From positions 66,264 to 130,051 of the forward strand of contig JAGBBO010000027.1 in the NCBI GenBank assembly GCA_017938435.1: 63,788 nt of DNA. Direction: 5' to 3'. Below are positions 25,146 through 33,028 of this stretch, one piece after another. The notes beneath the pieces are model-generated. The model was not told the DNA's origin. It worked only from the letters and a program-made list of their open reading frames with translations, and made no database searches. Source of the stretch: Alphaproteobacteria bacterium. Its GTDB lineage: Bacteria; Pseudomonadota; Alphaproteobacteria; Rs-D84; CACZYB01. The position numbers and the translations under genes are program-made. Each line of letters opens with the position of its first letter. The stretch's first letter is position 1.

Positions 25146-26018
25146 TTATATATTTCCACATTTTCCACAAAATGAACAACCATTGCAAATAAGTTTTGAA
25201 CCACACTCTTCACAATTTTTGCTCCATTTTTTTTGATAAACATCAGAATTGAACAAATCTTTTGGCATTTCAAGTTTCATATTTATTGGGCGACCTGCAA
25301 ACTGAAGTCCTGATTTATACGCCATAACACTTTGAAGTCTTTTACTTGGCATACGATAAATTTTTCCATCTTTTTCAAAAATAGTCCCTGTTTCAATAAA
25401 GCAAAACATAGTATTTGCTTTTACACATTCATCATATAAATTTTTCACCCATTCATATTTACAAACCCTAGACCCATCATAATTTTCACCACCGGCGACC
25501 ACCTGCTCTATAATATTCTCAGACAAATAATCCTTTAATGATACCGGACCAATAAACGGAGCAACAAACACCCCCTTATGTTTAAAAGGAAGATTAAACA
25601 AAATTGGGATTCGCTCATCTACGCGTTTCTGATTTTCAGTTGTCACACTAAAAAAGACATTTTCCCAACCATCTCCCCAATCAGATGGAAGACAATCCAA
25701 AACTCTTTCCGGTCTTTTTGTTAAAAGAGTAAATTCCACATCGGGACGCTGTTTAATAATATTCCAAACATCCCTCCTCCACTCATCAGCCTCCTTTAAA
25801 AAGAAATCTGATGTCAAACAAACACGAATACGCTCACCACTTTTAATTTTATACGAACCATCTTTGTTTCTATGTAAAGGATAGTTAAAATTATTTTTTA
25901 CTTTATATATATTGGAACCATTTTGATTACGCTGTTTATCCAAAAAATACATATAGCAGTGCTCACAGCCCTCACTTTTTTTAATACATCCATGCCATGG
26001 ATTCCAAATATCGTGCAT
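25146..26018 (-). CDS. DUF5131 (phage Gp37/Gp68-like) family protein
   Basis: 290 aa. The N-terminus WNPWHGC...C..C (C11, C18, C21) is the family Cys motif (CxxxxxxCxxC). VCLTSDFFLKEADEW, FTLLTKRPERV and FSVTTENQ are the further conserved blocks, seen in phage and bacterial members of unknown activity with radical-SAM-like features. A C-terminal six-Cys zinc-ribbon-like segment covers about the last 20 residues (NCEECGSKLICNGCSFCGKC). It starts 3 bases after the thioredoxin-like gene, so they form a pair. Confidence 0.82.
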   Translation of the reverse strand: MHDIWNPWHGCIKKSEGCEHCYMYFLDKQRNQNGSNIYKVKNNFNYPLHRNKDGSYKIKSGERIRVCLTSDFFLKEADEWRRDVWNIIKQRPDVEFTLLTKRPERVLDCLPSDWGDGWENVFFSVTTENQKRVDERIPILFNLPFKHKGVFVAPFIGPVSLKDYLSENIIEQVVAGGENYDGSRVCKYEWVKNLYDECVKANTMFCFIETGTIFEKDGKIYRMPSKRLQSVMAYKSGLQFAGRPINMKLEMPKDLFNSDVYQKKWSKNCEECGSKLICNGCSFCGKCGNI

Positions 26019-26021
26019 AAC

Positions 26022-26426
26022 TTACTTATCAGAAACAGATTTAAACATCTCGTCAATAAGTTTTATATACTTTTTACCTGTTGTTTCATCAGAACCAAAA
26101 CCAAGTTCATATTTATCTCCAAACACAGCCAAAGGAACAGCCCCAGCATTATCCATATTAAGTTTTTTTGCATAATGGAAATAATAATTTGCACCAACTT
26201 TTGTTGAAGTATTATACTTTGTAATAGTCAAATTTTTATATTTCGGAGCAACATTTTTATCCAAAAACTCCATAGCATGATGGCAATGAGGACAAGTTGG
26301 ACTATAAAACAAAATCATCTCCACTTTATCATCACCAACAGCAGTTTTTGAATTCAAAGTAAAAATTCCACAAACAATAACAAATGCTACAAACATAACA
26401 TTTTTAAACAATTTCATTTTTTTCAT
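26022..26426 (-). CDS. Exported thioredoxin-like protein with CPHC motif
   Basis: 134 aa. N-terminal signal/anchor (LFKNVMFVAFVIVCGIFTL), then a thioredoxin-fold segment with YSPTCPHCH and AVPLAVFG (the cis-Pro region). Likely a periplasmic thiol-disulfide or glutaredoxin-like protein. An in-frame GTG at 26435 exists, but AAGGTGG before the ATG at 26426 favours the shorter form. Upstream of and tightly linked to the DUF5131 gene. Confidence 0.75.
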   Translation of the reverse strand: MKKMKLFKNVMFVAFVIVCGIFTLNSKTAVGDDKVEMILFYSPTCPHCHHAMEFLDKNVAPKYKNLTITKYNTSTKVGANYYFHYAKKLNMDNAGAVPLAVFGDKYELGFGSDETTGKKYIKLIDEMFKSVSDK

Positions 26427-26504
26427 TTTTTCCACCTTTTTTATCTTATTTTCAAATATATATTAAATTTCTTGCTTTGGCTAGTATTTTTTTTATATTT
26501 TTAC

Positions 26505-26533
26505 TTGACAAATCTTTTTATTTCTATTATAAA
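26505..26533 (+). promoter_or_regulatory. Strong promoter of the LysM protein
   Basis: Perfect -35 TTGACA (26505-26510), 17-base spacer, -10 TATAAA (26528-26533). Confidence 0.75.
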
Positions 26534-26566
26534 TTTGTCTAAATTGACAAAACAAGGAGTTATACT

Positions 26567-28075
26567 ATGAAAAAAAATACTATGACAAAAAATAAAAGAA
26601 GTAAAATAATATTTGCAGTTATATTTGCAAACCTTATTCTTGGCACTACTACAGTAAATCTTTTACACACAAGACATGTTGCAAAACAATTAGACAAGAA
26701 AATTGAAAACAGTGAAGAAAACATCGAAAATCTTATAAAAGAACACGAACAACAAATCCTTACTATGATAGAAGATGGTTATACAAGCAAAGAAACCATC
26801 GAAATCTTGCTAAATGACCTTAATGAAAAGAAATCTACTCCTAATGAAACAAAAGAAGTTAATGAACCTGAGGTAACTAACACCCCTTATTATTTTTCAG
26901 CAGATAATTCTTTCTACACAGTAAAAAAAGGTGATACTCTTTCTGAAATTCTTTACAATCAATATGGTGATTACTACCTTTCCGGTATCAAAGCTGTTAC
27001 ATTGATAAATAGCCTTGATAATGTAAACAAACTTGAAATCGGACAAATTCTTGAAATTCCATCTATTGAAACAGTAAAGAAAATGAAAGAAAGTGGTGAA
27101 CTTGACAATATTCATGTTGCAAATTGGATAAAACCTCAAACAGAAAAAGATTCTGAAACAAAAACTGAAACAGTATCAGAAACAAAAACTGAAACAACTC
27201 CTGTTGTAAATAATCAAAACCAAGAAAAAGAAGAAGTAAAATCAGAAATAATAGAAGAAAAAACAGAAGAAGCAAAAGAAGAAAACAAAGTTCAAACTGT
27301 TTCATCAGAAAAAGAAACTATTTCTGAAATCATTACCGAAAATCCAATTATGCAGGATGAAAATACCGATGATGAACTTCCTCAAATCGAAGAAACTATT
27401 CCTGAAATCACAGAAGAAGAATTAGAAGTTATAAACGAAAAACCAGAAACAATAGTCGAGCCTCAAATTATCGATGTTGAACCAGAATCCGAAGTTTCCG
27501 AAACTACTCTTCCTGAAATAGAAGAACCAGAAACAATAGTCGAGCCTCAAATTATCGATATTGAACCAGAATCCGAAGTTTCCGAAACTACTCTTCCTGA
27601 AATAGAAGAACCAATAGTTACTGATTTACCTGTTGAATCTACTGGAGATATTTTTACACCTAAACTTTTCGATAATTTAAATCTTGATATTGATATAAAT
27701 TCTAATGAAGAAGAAAATGAAATACCAGAACCTGAGTATTTTGAATCACCATACAATTCAGATAATTTTGAAAGCAGTATGTTCCAAAATGAGTTTTTCA
27801 ATAGTCTTGATTATCACTTAAATAATGAAAATTCAATAGATCCAGAAATTGAATCTGAAACAAATGATGATGAAGAAATAAAAAGTTTCACCGATGAAGA
27901 ATTAGAAGAATATGAATACAAATATTTCGATGAAATTCCCAACAAAGATGATGAATCTATAAAGGAAGAATCAAATGAAAACAATGTTCCTTCTGAAACT
28001 CCATCACATGAACAAAAGAACATTGATTTGGGAATAAAAGAAGCAATCGTAGCATTATTCACAAAATCAAGATAA
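26567..28075 (+). CDS. Membrane-anchored acidic LysM protein
   Basis: 502 aa. A basic start and one membrane segment at about 14-32 (IIFAVIFANLILGTTTV) are followed by a coiled coil (about 40-90) and one LysM domain (about 116-165: FYTVKKGDTLSEIL...GQILEIP) that should bind peptidoglycan. The remaining 330 residues are very Glu-rich and low complexity, including two 28-residue direct repeats. No catalytic domain is visible. It may be a periplasmic spacer or wall-anchoring protein. SD AAGGAG, own promoter and terminator. Function unknown. Confidence 0.8.
   Translation: MKKNTMTKNKRSKIIFAVIFANLILGTTTVNLLHTRHVAKQLDKKIENSEENIENLIKEHEQQILTMIEDGYTSKETIEILLNDLNEKKSTPNETKEVNEPEVTNTPYYFSADNSFYTVKKGDTLSEILYNQYGDYYLSGIKAVTLINSLDNVNKLEIGQILEIPSIETVKKMKESGELDNIHVANWIKPQTEKDSETKTETVSETKTETTPVVNNQNQEKEEVKSEIIEEKTEEAKEENKVQTVSSEKETISEIITENPIMQDENTDDELPQIEETIPEITEEELEVINEKPETIVEPQIIDVEPESEVSETTLPEIEEPETIVEPQIIDIEPESEVSETTLPEIEEPIVTDLPVESTGDIFTPKLFDNLNLDIDINSNEEENEIPEPEYFESPYNSDNFESSMFQNEFFNSLDYHLNNENSIDPEIESETNDDEEIKSFTDEELEEYEYKYFDEIPNKDDESIKEESNENNVPSETPSHEQKNIDLGIKEAIVALFTKSR
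27443..27610 (+). repeat. Near-perfect 84-bp tandem duplication in the LysM gene
   Basis: Units begin with CCAGAAACAATAGTCGAG at 27443 and 27527, 84 bases apart. They encode two copies of PETIVEPQIID(V/I)EPES..., differing by very few bases, so the duplication is recent. Confidence 0.93.
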
Positions 28076-28084
28076 ATAAAAAAG

Positions 28085-28105
28085 TCCTCGAAAGAGGATT
28101 TTTTT
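28085..28105 (+). terminator. Intrinsic terminator of the LysM gene
   Basis: TCCTC (28085-28089), GAAA tetraloop, GAGGA (28094-28098), then seven T. Confidence 0.88.
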
Positions 28106-28148
28106 ATTGCAAAAATATCTATTTTGATAGAATATATAAAAGTTCTGT

Positions 28149-28225
28149 GACCTCGTAGCTCAGCTGGATAGAGCGACAGCCTCCTAAGCTGTAGGCCGGC
28201 GGTTCGAATCTGCCCGGGGTCACCA
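28149..28225 (+). tRNA. tRNA-Arg (anticodon CCU)
   Basis: 77 bases including an encoded CCA. Acceptor GACCTCG pairs with CGGGGTC, the D-arm is GCTC...GAGC, the anticodon stem is ACAGC/GCTGT around loop CTCCTAA (anticodon CCT in DNA, reading AGG), and the T-arm is GGCGG-TTCGAAT-CTGCC. tRNA-Arg(CCU) is a common integration site for mobile elements, which fits the accessory genes that follow. Confidence 0.96.
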
Positions 28226-28588
28226 AAGTTTTCACAGCATAATCAAATACTTACAGCCGTTCAAAATGAACGTCATTTTTCTATCAAAAATCTCCGTTGC
28301 CGAATTTTTATTTTTTCAGGTTTCTAAACCCTAGATTCTGCCTTATGTTGACGTTTATTGATATAGTTTTCTCATTGCCGAATTGAATATAAGGGTTCAT
28401 ACAATACTTGATTTTCTTACAAAATATCTGAACCCTTTTCTTGTTTATTTTCTGCCATTTATAGCAATTTATTATCGTAGTTTTAAAAATGACCTAAAGC
28501 CTTCAAGGCATTAACAAATCCTGAATCTTTCATATAGTTAAATCAACCAAAGCAATGGTGCTTTGATAACAAAAAAAGGAAATAAAAA
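28226..28588. other. Gene-free spacer after tRNA-Arg
   Basis: About 360 bases without a credible gene. It holds a probable tRNA terminator (28258-28280) and a 9-bp perfect inverted repeat, AAGGGTTCA (28391-28399) and TGAACCCTT (28429-28437), with a ~29-base loop and T-rich tail. The word TTGCCGAATT occurs twice (about 28302 and 28375). No duplicate of the tRNA 3' end (attachment site) was found downstream. Confidence 0.5.
28258..28280 (+). terminator. Probable terminator of tRNA-Arg
   Basis: CGTTCA (28258-28263), AAA loop, TGAACG (28267-28272), followed by TCATTTTT. Confidence 0.55.
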
Positions 28589-28807
28589 ATGATAAAATAC
28601 TTAACTCAACAACAAGTTTCAGAAATTCTTAACGTAAAAATTTCTACCCTTAACCACCATAGATGCACAAGAAACAAAAATTTCGATATGCCATATGTGA
28701 AAGTTGGTCGTGTAATCTTGTTCCCAGAAGAACAATTCTACGCATGGCTTCAAGGAAAAACTTTTACTCCAGAAAAAGTTGAAACTGGAAAACCATTCTG
28801 GGCTTAA
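28589..28807 (+). CDS. AlpA/excisionase-like helix-turn-helix protein
   Basis: 72 aa. Matches the HTH_17/AlpA pattern: LTQQQVSEILNVKISTLNHH, then MPYVKVGRVILFPEEQFYAWLQ. Such proteins act as excisionases or small regulators of mobile elements. SD AAAAGGAAA gives a clear start and a strong terminator follows, so it is expressed alone. No integrase is nearby. Its place after a tRNA gene suggests a relic or satellite of an integrated element, although similar orphan HTH proteins can also be chromosomal regulators. Confidence 0.78.
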   Translation: MIKYLTQQQVSEILNVKISTLNHHRCTRNKNFDMPYVKVGRVILFPEEQFYAWLQGKTFTPEKVETGKPFWA

Positions 28808-28811
28808 TTAA

Positions 28812-28840
28812 GTTGTCCGGTTATTCCGGGCAACTTTTTC
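28812..28840 (+). terminator. Intrinsic terminator after the HTH gene
   Basis: GTTGTCCGG (28812-28820), loop TTATT, CCGGGCAAC (28826-28834): a 9-bp stem with one G-U pair, then TTTTT. Confidence 0.88.
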
Positions 28841-29056
28841 TTTTTACAAAAAATATTATCAATATCAACAGGCAATACGCACGTAATCTCTAAAGAAGAT
28901 ATTTATATTTATATTTATTCTATTTCAGTTATATATTATAATAAAACCAGATATGAAAAAGTAACTGGAGCATTAACAGACATAAATCCAGAAAGACACA
29001 CCCTAAGAATTATAAAAACAGATATAAAGTTTGAAGATATATTGGAAATAAAATAA
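28841..29056 (+). pseudogene. Remnant of a YolD-like gene
   Basis: An open frame without any start codon ends at TAA 29054-29056. Its last ~45 residues include SVIYYNKTRYEKVTGAL, TDINPERHTLRI and IKFEDILEI. This matches the C-terminal pattern of YolD-like proteins (tyTV.YY..g.i..vtG.i..id....i.i....I.fddI..I) known from Firmicutes, where they often pair with Y-family polymerases. The N-terminal half and start codon are missing, so it looks like a truncated leftover of transferred DNA. Identification is from memory of the family. Confidence 0.45.
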
Positions 29057-29063
29057 ATAAAGA

Positions 29064-29092
29064 TTGCTATAAATTTATAAAACTGTTATAAT
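29064..29092 (+). promoter_or_regulatory. Promoter of the MORN-repeat lipoprotein
   Basis: -35 TTGCTA (29064-29069), 17-base spacer, perfect -10 TATAAT (29087-29092). Confidence 0.65.
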
Positions 29093-29127
29093 GTAATAGA
29101 ATATAAAAACAGCTAGAGAGGGTTTGA

Positions 29128-29688
29128 ATGAAAAAACTATTATTTGTTTGTACAATATTGGCATCTTGTTCTAATTTAAATAATGCTATTAAGGTAGTAA
29201 AATGTGAAAATCATTTATGCTATGATAAAGAAGGTAATCTAGCTAATGGAATTGAATATTTAAAACATGAAAATGGTATAACTACTGAAACTCCCTATGT
29301 AAATGGGAAAATACATGGAGAAGCATTTGAATATTATGAAAATGGGAATCTTGCAACTAAAGAAATTTGGGCAAACAATTCATTAAATGGTCAAAAAATT
29401 ATTTACTATCCAAGTGGAAATATAGAAAGTGTAGGAAATTATAAAAATGGTACAATAGATGGAAAATATATAAGATATTATGACAATGATAAGATGAGGA
29501 TAGAAAGTGAAGAAATTTGGAAAAATAAAAAGTTAAATGGAGAGGCTGTTGATTATTATGAAAACGGTAATATACAAAGAAAGAGAAACTATATAGATGG
29601 AAAATTAGATGGTGAGTTTATCGATTATAACGAAGATGGAACAATAAATAGAAAATTATATTATGAAGATGATTATCAAATACAGTAA
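29128..29688 (+). CDS. MORN/YwqK-repeat lipoprotein
   Basis: 186 aa. The lipoprotein-type signal ends in ILASC (Cys near 13). The body is made of ~22-residue repeats of the type YYENGNLxxKExWxNxxLNG (YENGN, YPSGN, YDNDK, YENGN, YNEDG), the pattern of MORN_2/YwqK proteins. In Bacillus, YwqK is linked to a polymorphic toxin; here no toxin gene is adjacent, so the role is unknown. SD AGAGAGG. It lies in the tRNA-linked accessory stretch. Confidence 0.8.
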   Translation: MKKLLFVCTILASCSNLNNAIKVVKCENHLCYDKEGNLANGIEYLKHENGITTETPYVNGKIHGEAFEYYENGNLATKEIWANNSLNGQKIIYYPSGNIESVGNYKNGTIDGKYIRYYDNDKMRIESEEIWKNKKLNGEAVDYYENGNIQRKRNYIDGKLDGEFIDYNEDGTINRKLYYEDDYQIQ

Positions 29689-29860
29689 TAATTATAATGA
29701 TATATTGTAATAACATTTTTAAATATAGAAGAAATAACATATTGATTTTTCAAAAAATAGATGAGTTTTTTATGGTTGTTTTCGGTTATCCGAAATAGAT
29801 TAGAAACTTGTAGAATAGCAAAAAGCTGAGTTTTAGAGAAGTTAGAAAATTTGAGTTTAT

Positions 29861-30208
29861 TTATCGACGTATCAAAACGCCTTTCATATATTGTGTTTTA
29901 TTATGAGTTTCATAAATTTTTTTCTTTTCTTCTTCTGTACATCCAATAAGTATTTTAATTTCAGAGTCCCGTTTCATTAAATCGACAGTACACATAATTG
30001 CATCGACTTTTTTCTCATTGCTTCCAACCCATACATCAATTCCAGCTCCATCCATAGAGGAAGTATCTTTCAAATAACCATAGTCAACAGGATATATGAA
30101 AGTAGGAAATCTAGGATGAGTAGAACCTTTTGGTCTATCAATTATGATTTCAGAGGAGTTTACCAACTCATCTAATGTATTCCAAAAATTTTCATTATAA
30201 CTATTCAT
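29861..30208 (-). CDS. Inorganic-pyrophosphatase-like protein with degenerate active site
   Basis: 115 aa, much shorter than a family I pyrophosphatase (~175 aa). RPKGSTHPRFPTFIYPVDYGYL and the following DGAGIDVWVGS align with the pyrophosphatase core. The metal-binding signature DxDPxD reads DGAGID, so the second Asp is lost. From memory, similar ~115 aa proteins occur in Firmicutes, which suggests horizontal transfer. Activity on PPi is doubtful. It starts 11 bases after the 499-aa orphan gene, forming a two-gene unit. Confidence 0.72.
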   Translation of the reverse strand: MNSYNENFWNTLDELVNSSEIIIDRPKGSTHPRFPTFIYPVDYGYLKDTSSMDGAGIDVWVGSNEKKVDAIMCTVDLMKRDSEIKILIGCTEEEKKKIYETHNKTQYMKGVLIRR

Positions 30209-30219
30209 CTTTTTAATAA

Positions 30220-31719
30220 TTATCGTGTTATTTGTTTAAATATTTTAAGACTATTTTTATAATCATTTGAATTTACCTGTTTTATAAAAATATTCTTCAT
30301 AACATTTTTATTTTCTGTAAGAGATTTACATCTTTGAATATTTATAGAAGGATCTATTTTTGCATAACGATAATGCTCATTCATTTTTATTTTAAACTGA
30401 TTATACGCATCCTCAAACTTTGTAAGTTCATCTGTTTTTTCAATTACATTTTTATATGAGTAAAGTTCATCAATAAGTGCATTTAATTGAACAGCTTCAT
30501 GATTGGTTTTAAGTGTTTTAAATGTTTTTGGCAATACATGCAATAAACATGTAAATATCTTAAATTTTGCATCTAAATATTCATCTAGGAAATAGATTTG
30601 CATCTCACCTAATTTTCCGTGTCCATTAAAATCGAATAAGATTTTTCTCATTTCCGAGATAACATCTTGATCCTCTCTACTTAAAGTCTTATCTTTAGGA
30701 AGAAGGTTCATATCAAGGACCTTTTGTAATTTATTATGCTCAATAAATGAACGTAATTTTAAAATAATACCTGCTATTGAAAAATCTTCCATTGTCATAT
30801 AATGAGAATTAAACATAGGAAGATCTGTCCCTGGAATAGAATATGTACAATGACTATCTATTTTATCAAAATGAAATTTCAAATCTATATTATACATTTT
30901 GTTGGTTGTATAGTTTAAATCTTTTAAAAATTTATCAACAAAATTTTTATCATATATTTGATTTACATCTGTATTATTATCATAATGTTTTATAGAATTT
31001 TCAATATTATTATAATTCAACCATTCATTGCTTATTAAACCCTTTTTTATAGCACATTGAATTATAACATCCTCATATCTTATAATTTGACCAGGTCTTG
31101 CAAGTTTTAATTCTTCTGTTTCTCTTTTCAATCCTTTTGGATTATAAAGATGTTTTTTATTTAGCATATAACTTTCTATCTCCCTTTTAAATTCTTCTAT
31201 CAAAGAAACATAAGAAGATAAAACAGCATTATTTATAACAGTTTCAGAATATTGTTTGTTCGATAATTTTAATTTATAATTTTTGATAGCAAAAAAAGTC
31301 ACAAACTTTGATATACAAGTTGCAATATTATCTGCCCTTACATTAACCGGTTCAATATAATTATAATCATAATAAAAATCATTATTCATCATATTGTGAT
31401 TATTTAATAAATTTACGTTAAGCAATCTATTTTGATCTTGAAAATCTATAGAATTATCACAAATGTGATAATTTCTTTTTTTATCAACAAATGCAATTAA
31501 TCCCTTTTTACCAGCTTCTTTAGGAGAAAATCTAGTAACAATATATGTTGGATCTATTATATAATTCAAATATTTTTCACAATCTTCTTGGGTTTTAAAT
31601 TGTTCTTTATTTTCAAAATAAAAATTTCCATTTGTATTTGAAAAAAGAGTGAAAAAATCTTTATATTTTTCCCAATCAGTTTTTTCTTTAGTAAAGCAAA
31701 TTTTATATAAATTATTCAT
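30220..31719 (-). CDS. Large orphan protein, unknown
   Basis: 499 aa, not recognised. No signal peptide or membrane segment. It is rich in Asn, Lys, Tyr and Ile, with mostly helical segments. The last ~130 residues look like a helical bundle. A TTG 18 bases upstream extends the frame (31737), but AGGAT is correctly spaced for the ATG at 31719. Operon with the pyrophosphatase-like gene downstream. Residue usage and location in the tRNA-linked stretch suggest acquired DNA. Toxin, defence or metabolic role cannot be decided. Confidence 0.7.
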   Translation of the reverse strand: MNNLYKICFTKEKTDWEKYKDFFTLFSNTNGNFYFENKEQFKTQEDCEKYLNYIIDPTYIVTRFSPKEAGKKGLIAFVDKKRNYHICDNSIDFQDQNRLLNVNLLNNHNMMNNDFYYDYNYIEPVNVRADNIATCISKFVTFFAIKNYKLKLSNKQYSETVINNAVLSSYVSLIEEFKREIESYMLNKKHLYNPKGLKRETEELKLARPGQIIRYEDVIIQCAIKKGLISNEWLNYNNIENSIKHYDNNTDVNQIYDKNFVDKFLKDLNYTTNKMYNIDLKFHFDKIDSHCTYSIPGTDLPMFNSHYMTMEDFSIAGIILKLRSFIEHNKLQKVLDMNLLPKDKTLSREDQDVISEMRKILFDFNGHGKLGEMQIYFLDEYLDAKFKIFTCLLHVLPKTFKTLKTNHEAVQLNALIDELYSYKNVIEKTDELTKFEDAYNQFKIKMNEHYRYAKIDPSINIQRCKSLTENKNVMKNIFIKQVNSNDYKNSLKIFKQITR

Positions 31720-31889
31720 AATACTTATCCTATTCAATCTATATCAAAATAAACAATATTTATTGTTTTGTCAATAACTATTTATAAAAATAAAATATTA
31801 TATGTAAGGAATGTTTTACGAAATTATTAATTTTTTTATTGCTAAAAAAAGAATTTTATCATACAATCATTTCCGGATTTGCAAAAGCA

Positions 31890-31943
31890 GGTCCATCGTG
31901 AATTTAACCTAACTTGTCCCACGAAACGGACTAAAAAAGGAGA
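31890..31943 (+). promoter_or_regulatory. SAM-II/SAM-V-class riboswitch upstream of metK
   Basis: P1 stem TCGTG (31896-31900) with CACGA (31920-31924). The loop begins AATTTAACC, as in SAM-II. GTCC (31916-31919) in the loop can pair with GGAC (31928-31931) to form the pseudoknot, followed by CTAAAAAAGG. The 3' side runs into the metK SD AAGGAG (31937-31942), so SAM binding would hide the ribosome-binding site. SAM-II and SAM-V share this core and cannot be separated by eye. Confidence 0.78.
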
Positions 31944-31948
31944 TAAAA

Positions 31949-32962
31949 ATGAAAAAAACTGCAGAAGCGGTCTCTTTGGGCCATCCTGATAAAATATCCG
32001 ATTACATTTCTAGTTACATTCTTGATAAAATGATTGAACAAGACCCTTATGTCAAATATGCTGTAGAGGTTTTGGTAAAAGACAATCACATAGTCCTTGG
32101 TGGAGAAATTACCGGAAATGTAAATTTAGATAATGTAAAAACTTACATCCTTAATGCTCTATCCGATATTGGATATACAAACGAATATGCAAAACATTGG
32201 AAACATTTTGCAATAGAACCAAACAAAGTCACTGTTGAAAATCTTATCGGCTGTCAATCATGCGACATAAACAAGGGTGTCAAACAAAATGGTTGGGGCG
32301 ACCAAGGTGTTTTTGTTGGTTATGCTTGTAAAGGTAAAGAAAATATCAATCGTGAACTTTTTCTTGCACGAAAACTTAATCAAGCAATTTATGAAAAGGC
32401 AAAAAATGGATTCGATTTGGGGCTTGATATCAAAACACAAATTACACTTGATGATACTAAAATTGATACAGCAATAGTCGCAGTTCCAATGCTTAAAAAA
32501 ATTGATTTAACAGATTTTATCATCAAAACATTAGGCGAAAAACCAAAACATATAATTGTGAACGGAACTGGAATTTATACATATCATTCATCCATTGCCG
32601 ATTGTGGAATTACTGGACGAAAACTAGCCGTAGATTTTTACTCAACCGCCTGCCCTATTGGAGGAGGAAGTCCATGGACCAAAGACCCAAGCAAAGCTGA
32701 TTTAACTTTAAACATTTATGCACGAAAACTTGCATTACAATATCTAAACGATAATGACGAATGTTTTGTTTACTTATCATCATGTATTGGAAAATCTGAA
32801 CTTCCAAGTGCAACCGTAAAAACAATTAAAAATGGCACTATAACTATGCAAAACATCACTGTTGAAAAAACTCCATCACAAATTATTGAGGAATTAGGGC
32901 TACAAACTCCTATTTACAAAACATTATGTAAAAATGGATTGTTTAGTTTACTAAAAACATAA
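31949..32962 (+). CDS. metK: S-adenosylmethionine synthetase, short divergent form
   Basis: 337 aa, against ~385 for the usual bacterial enzyme. Makes SAM from ATP and methionine. Core motifs remain: GHPDK, GGEI, GDQGVFVGYA, DCGITGRKLAVD and GGGSPWTKDPSKAD. The region before GDQG and the C-terminal part are shortened, and several normally invariant neighbours differ (AEAVSLGHPDK for SESVSEGHPDK; ACPIGGGSPW for ARHGGGAFSG). The active site seems preserved, so it is probably functional. Controlled by the SAM-II-type riboswitch directly upstream, giving end-product feedback. Confidence 0.88.
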   Translation: MKKTAEAVSLGHPDKISDYISSYILDKMIEQDPYVKYAVEVLVKDNHIVLGGEITGNVNLDNVKTYILNALSDIGYTNEYAKHWKHFAIEPNKVTVENLIGCQSCDINKGVKQNGWGDQGVFVGYACKGKENINRELFLARKLNQAIYEKAKNGFDLGLDIKTQITLDDTKIDTAIVAVPMLKKIDLTDFIIKTLGEKPKHIIVNGTGIYTYHSSIADCGITGRKLAVDFYSTACPIGGGSPWTKDPSKADLTLNIYARKLALQYLNDNDECFVYLSSCIGKSELPSATVKTIKNGTITMQNITVEKTPSQIIEELGLQTPIYKTLCKNGLFSLLKT

Positions 32963-33028
32963 ATAAATGATGAAATTTTTCAAAATTTATGATATAATAC
33001 CCAAATCTTAAAAAATACAGGGGAATAT

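Noticed and set aside
29128-29688. Toxin-antitoxin pair from the YwqK-like protein
   Set aside because: No toxin gene is adjacent and the protein is a lipoprotein with only MORN-type repeats.
28226-31948. Attachment-site duplication of tRNA-Arg
   Set aside because: No copy of the tRNA 3' end was found downstream in the accessory stretch, so island borders are not proven.
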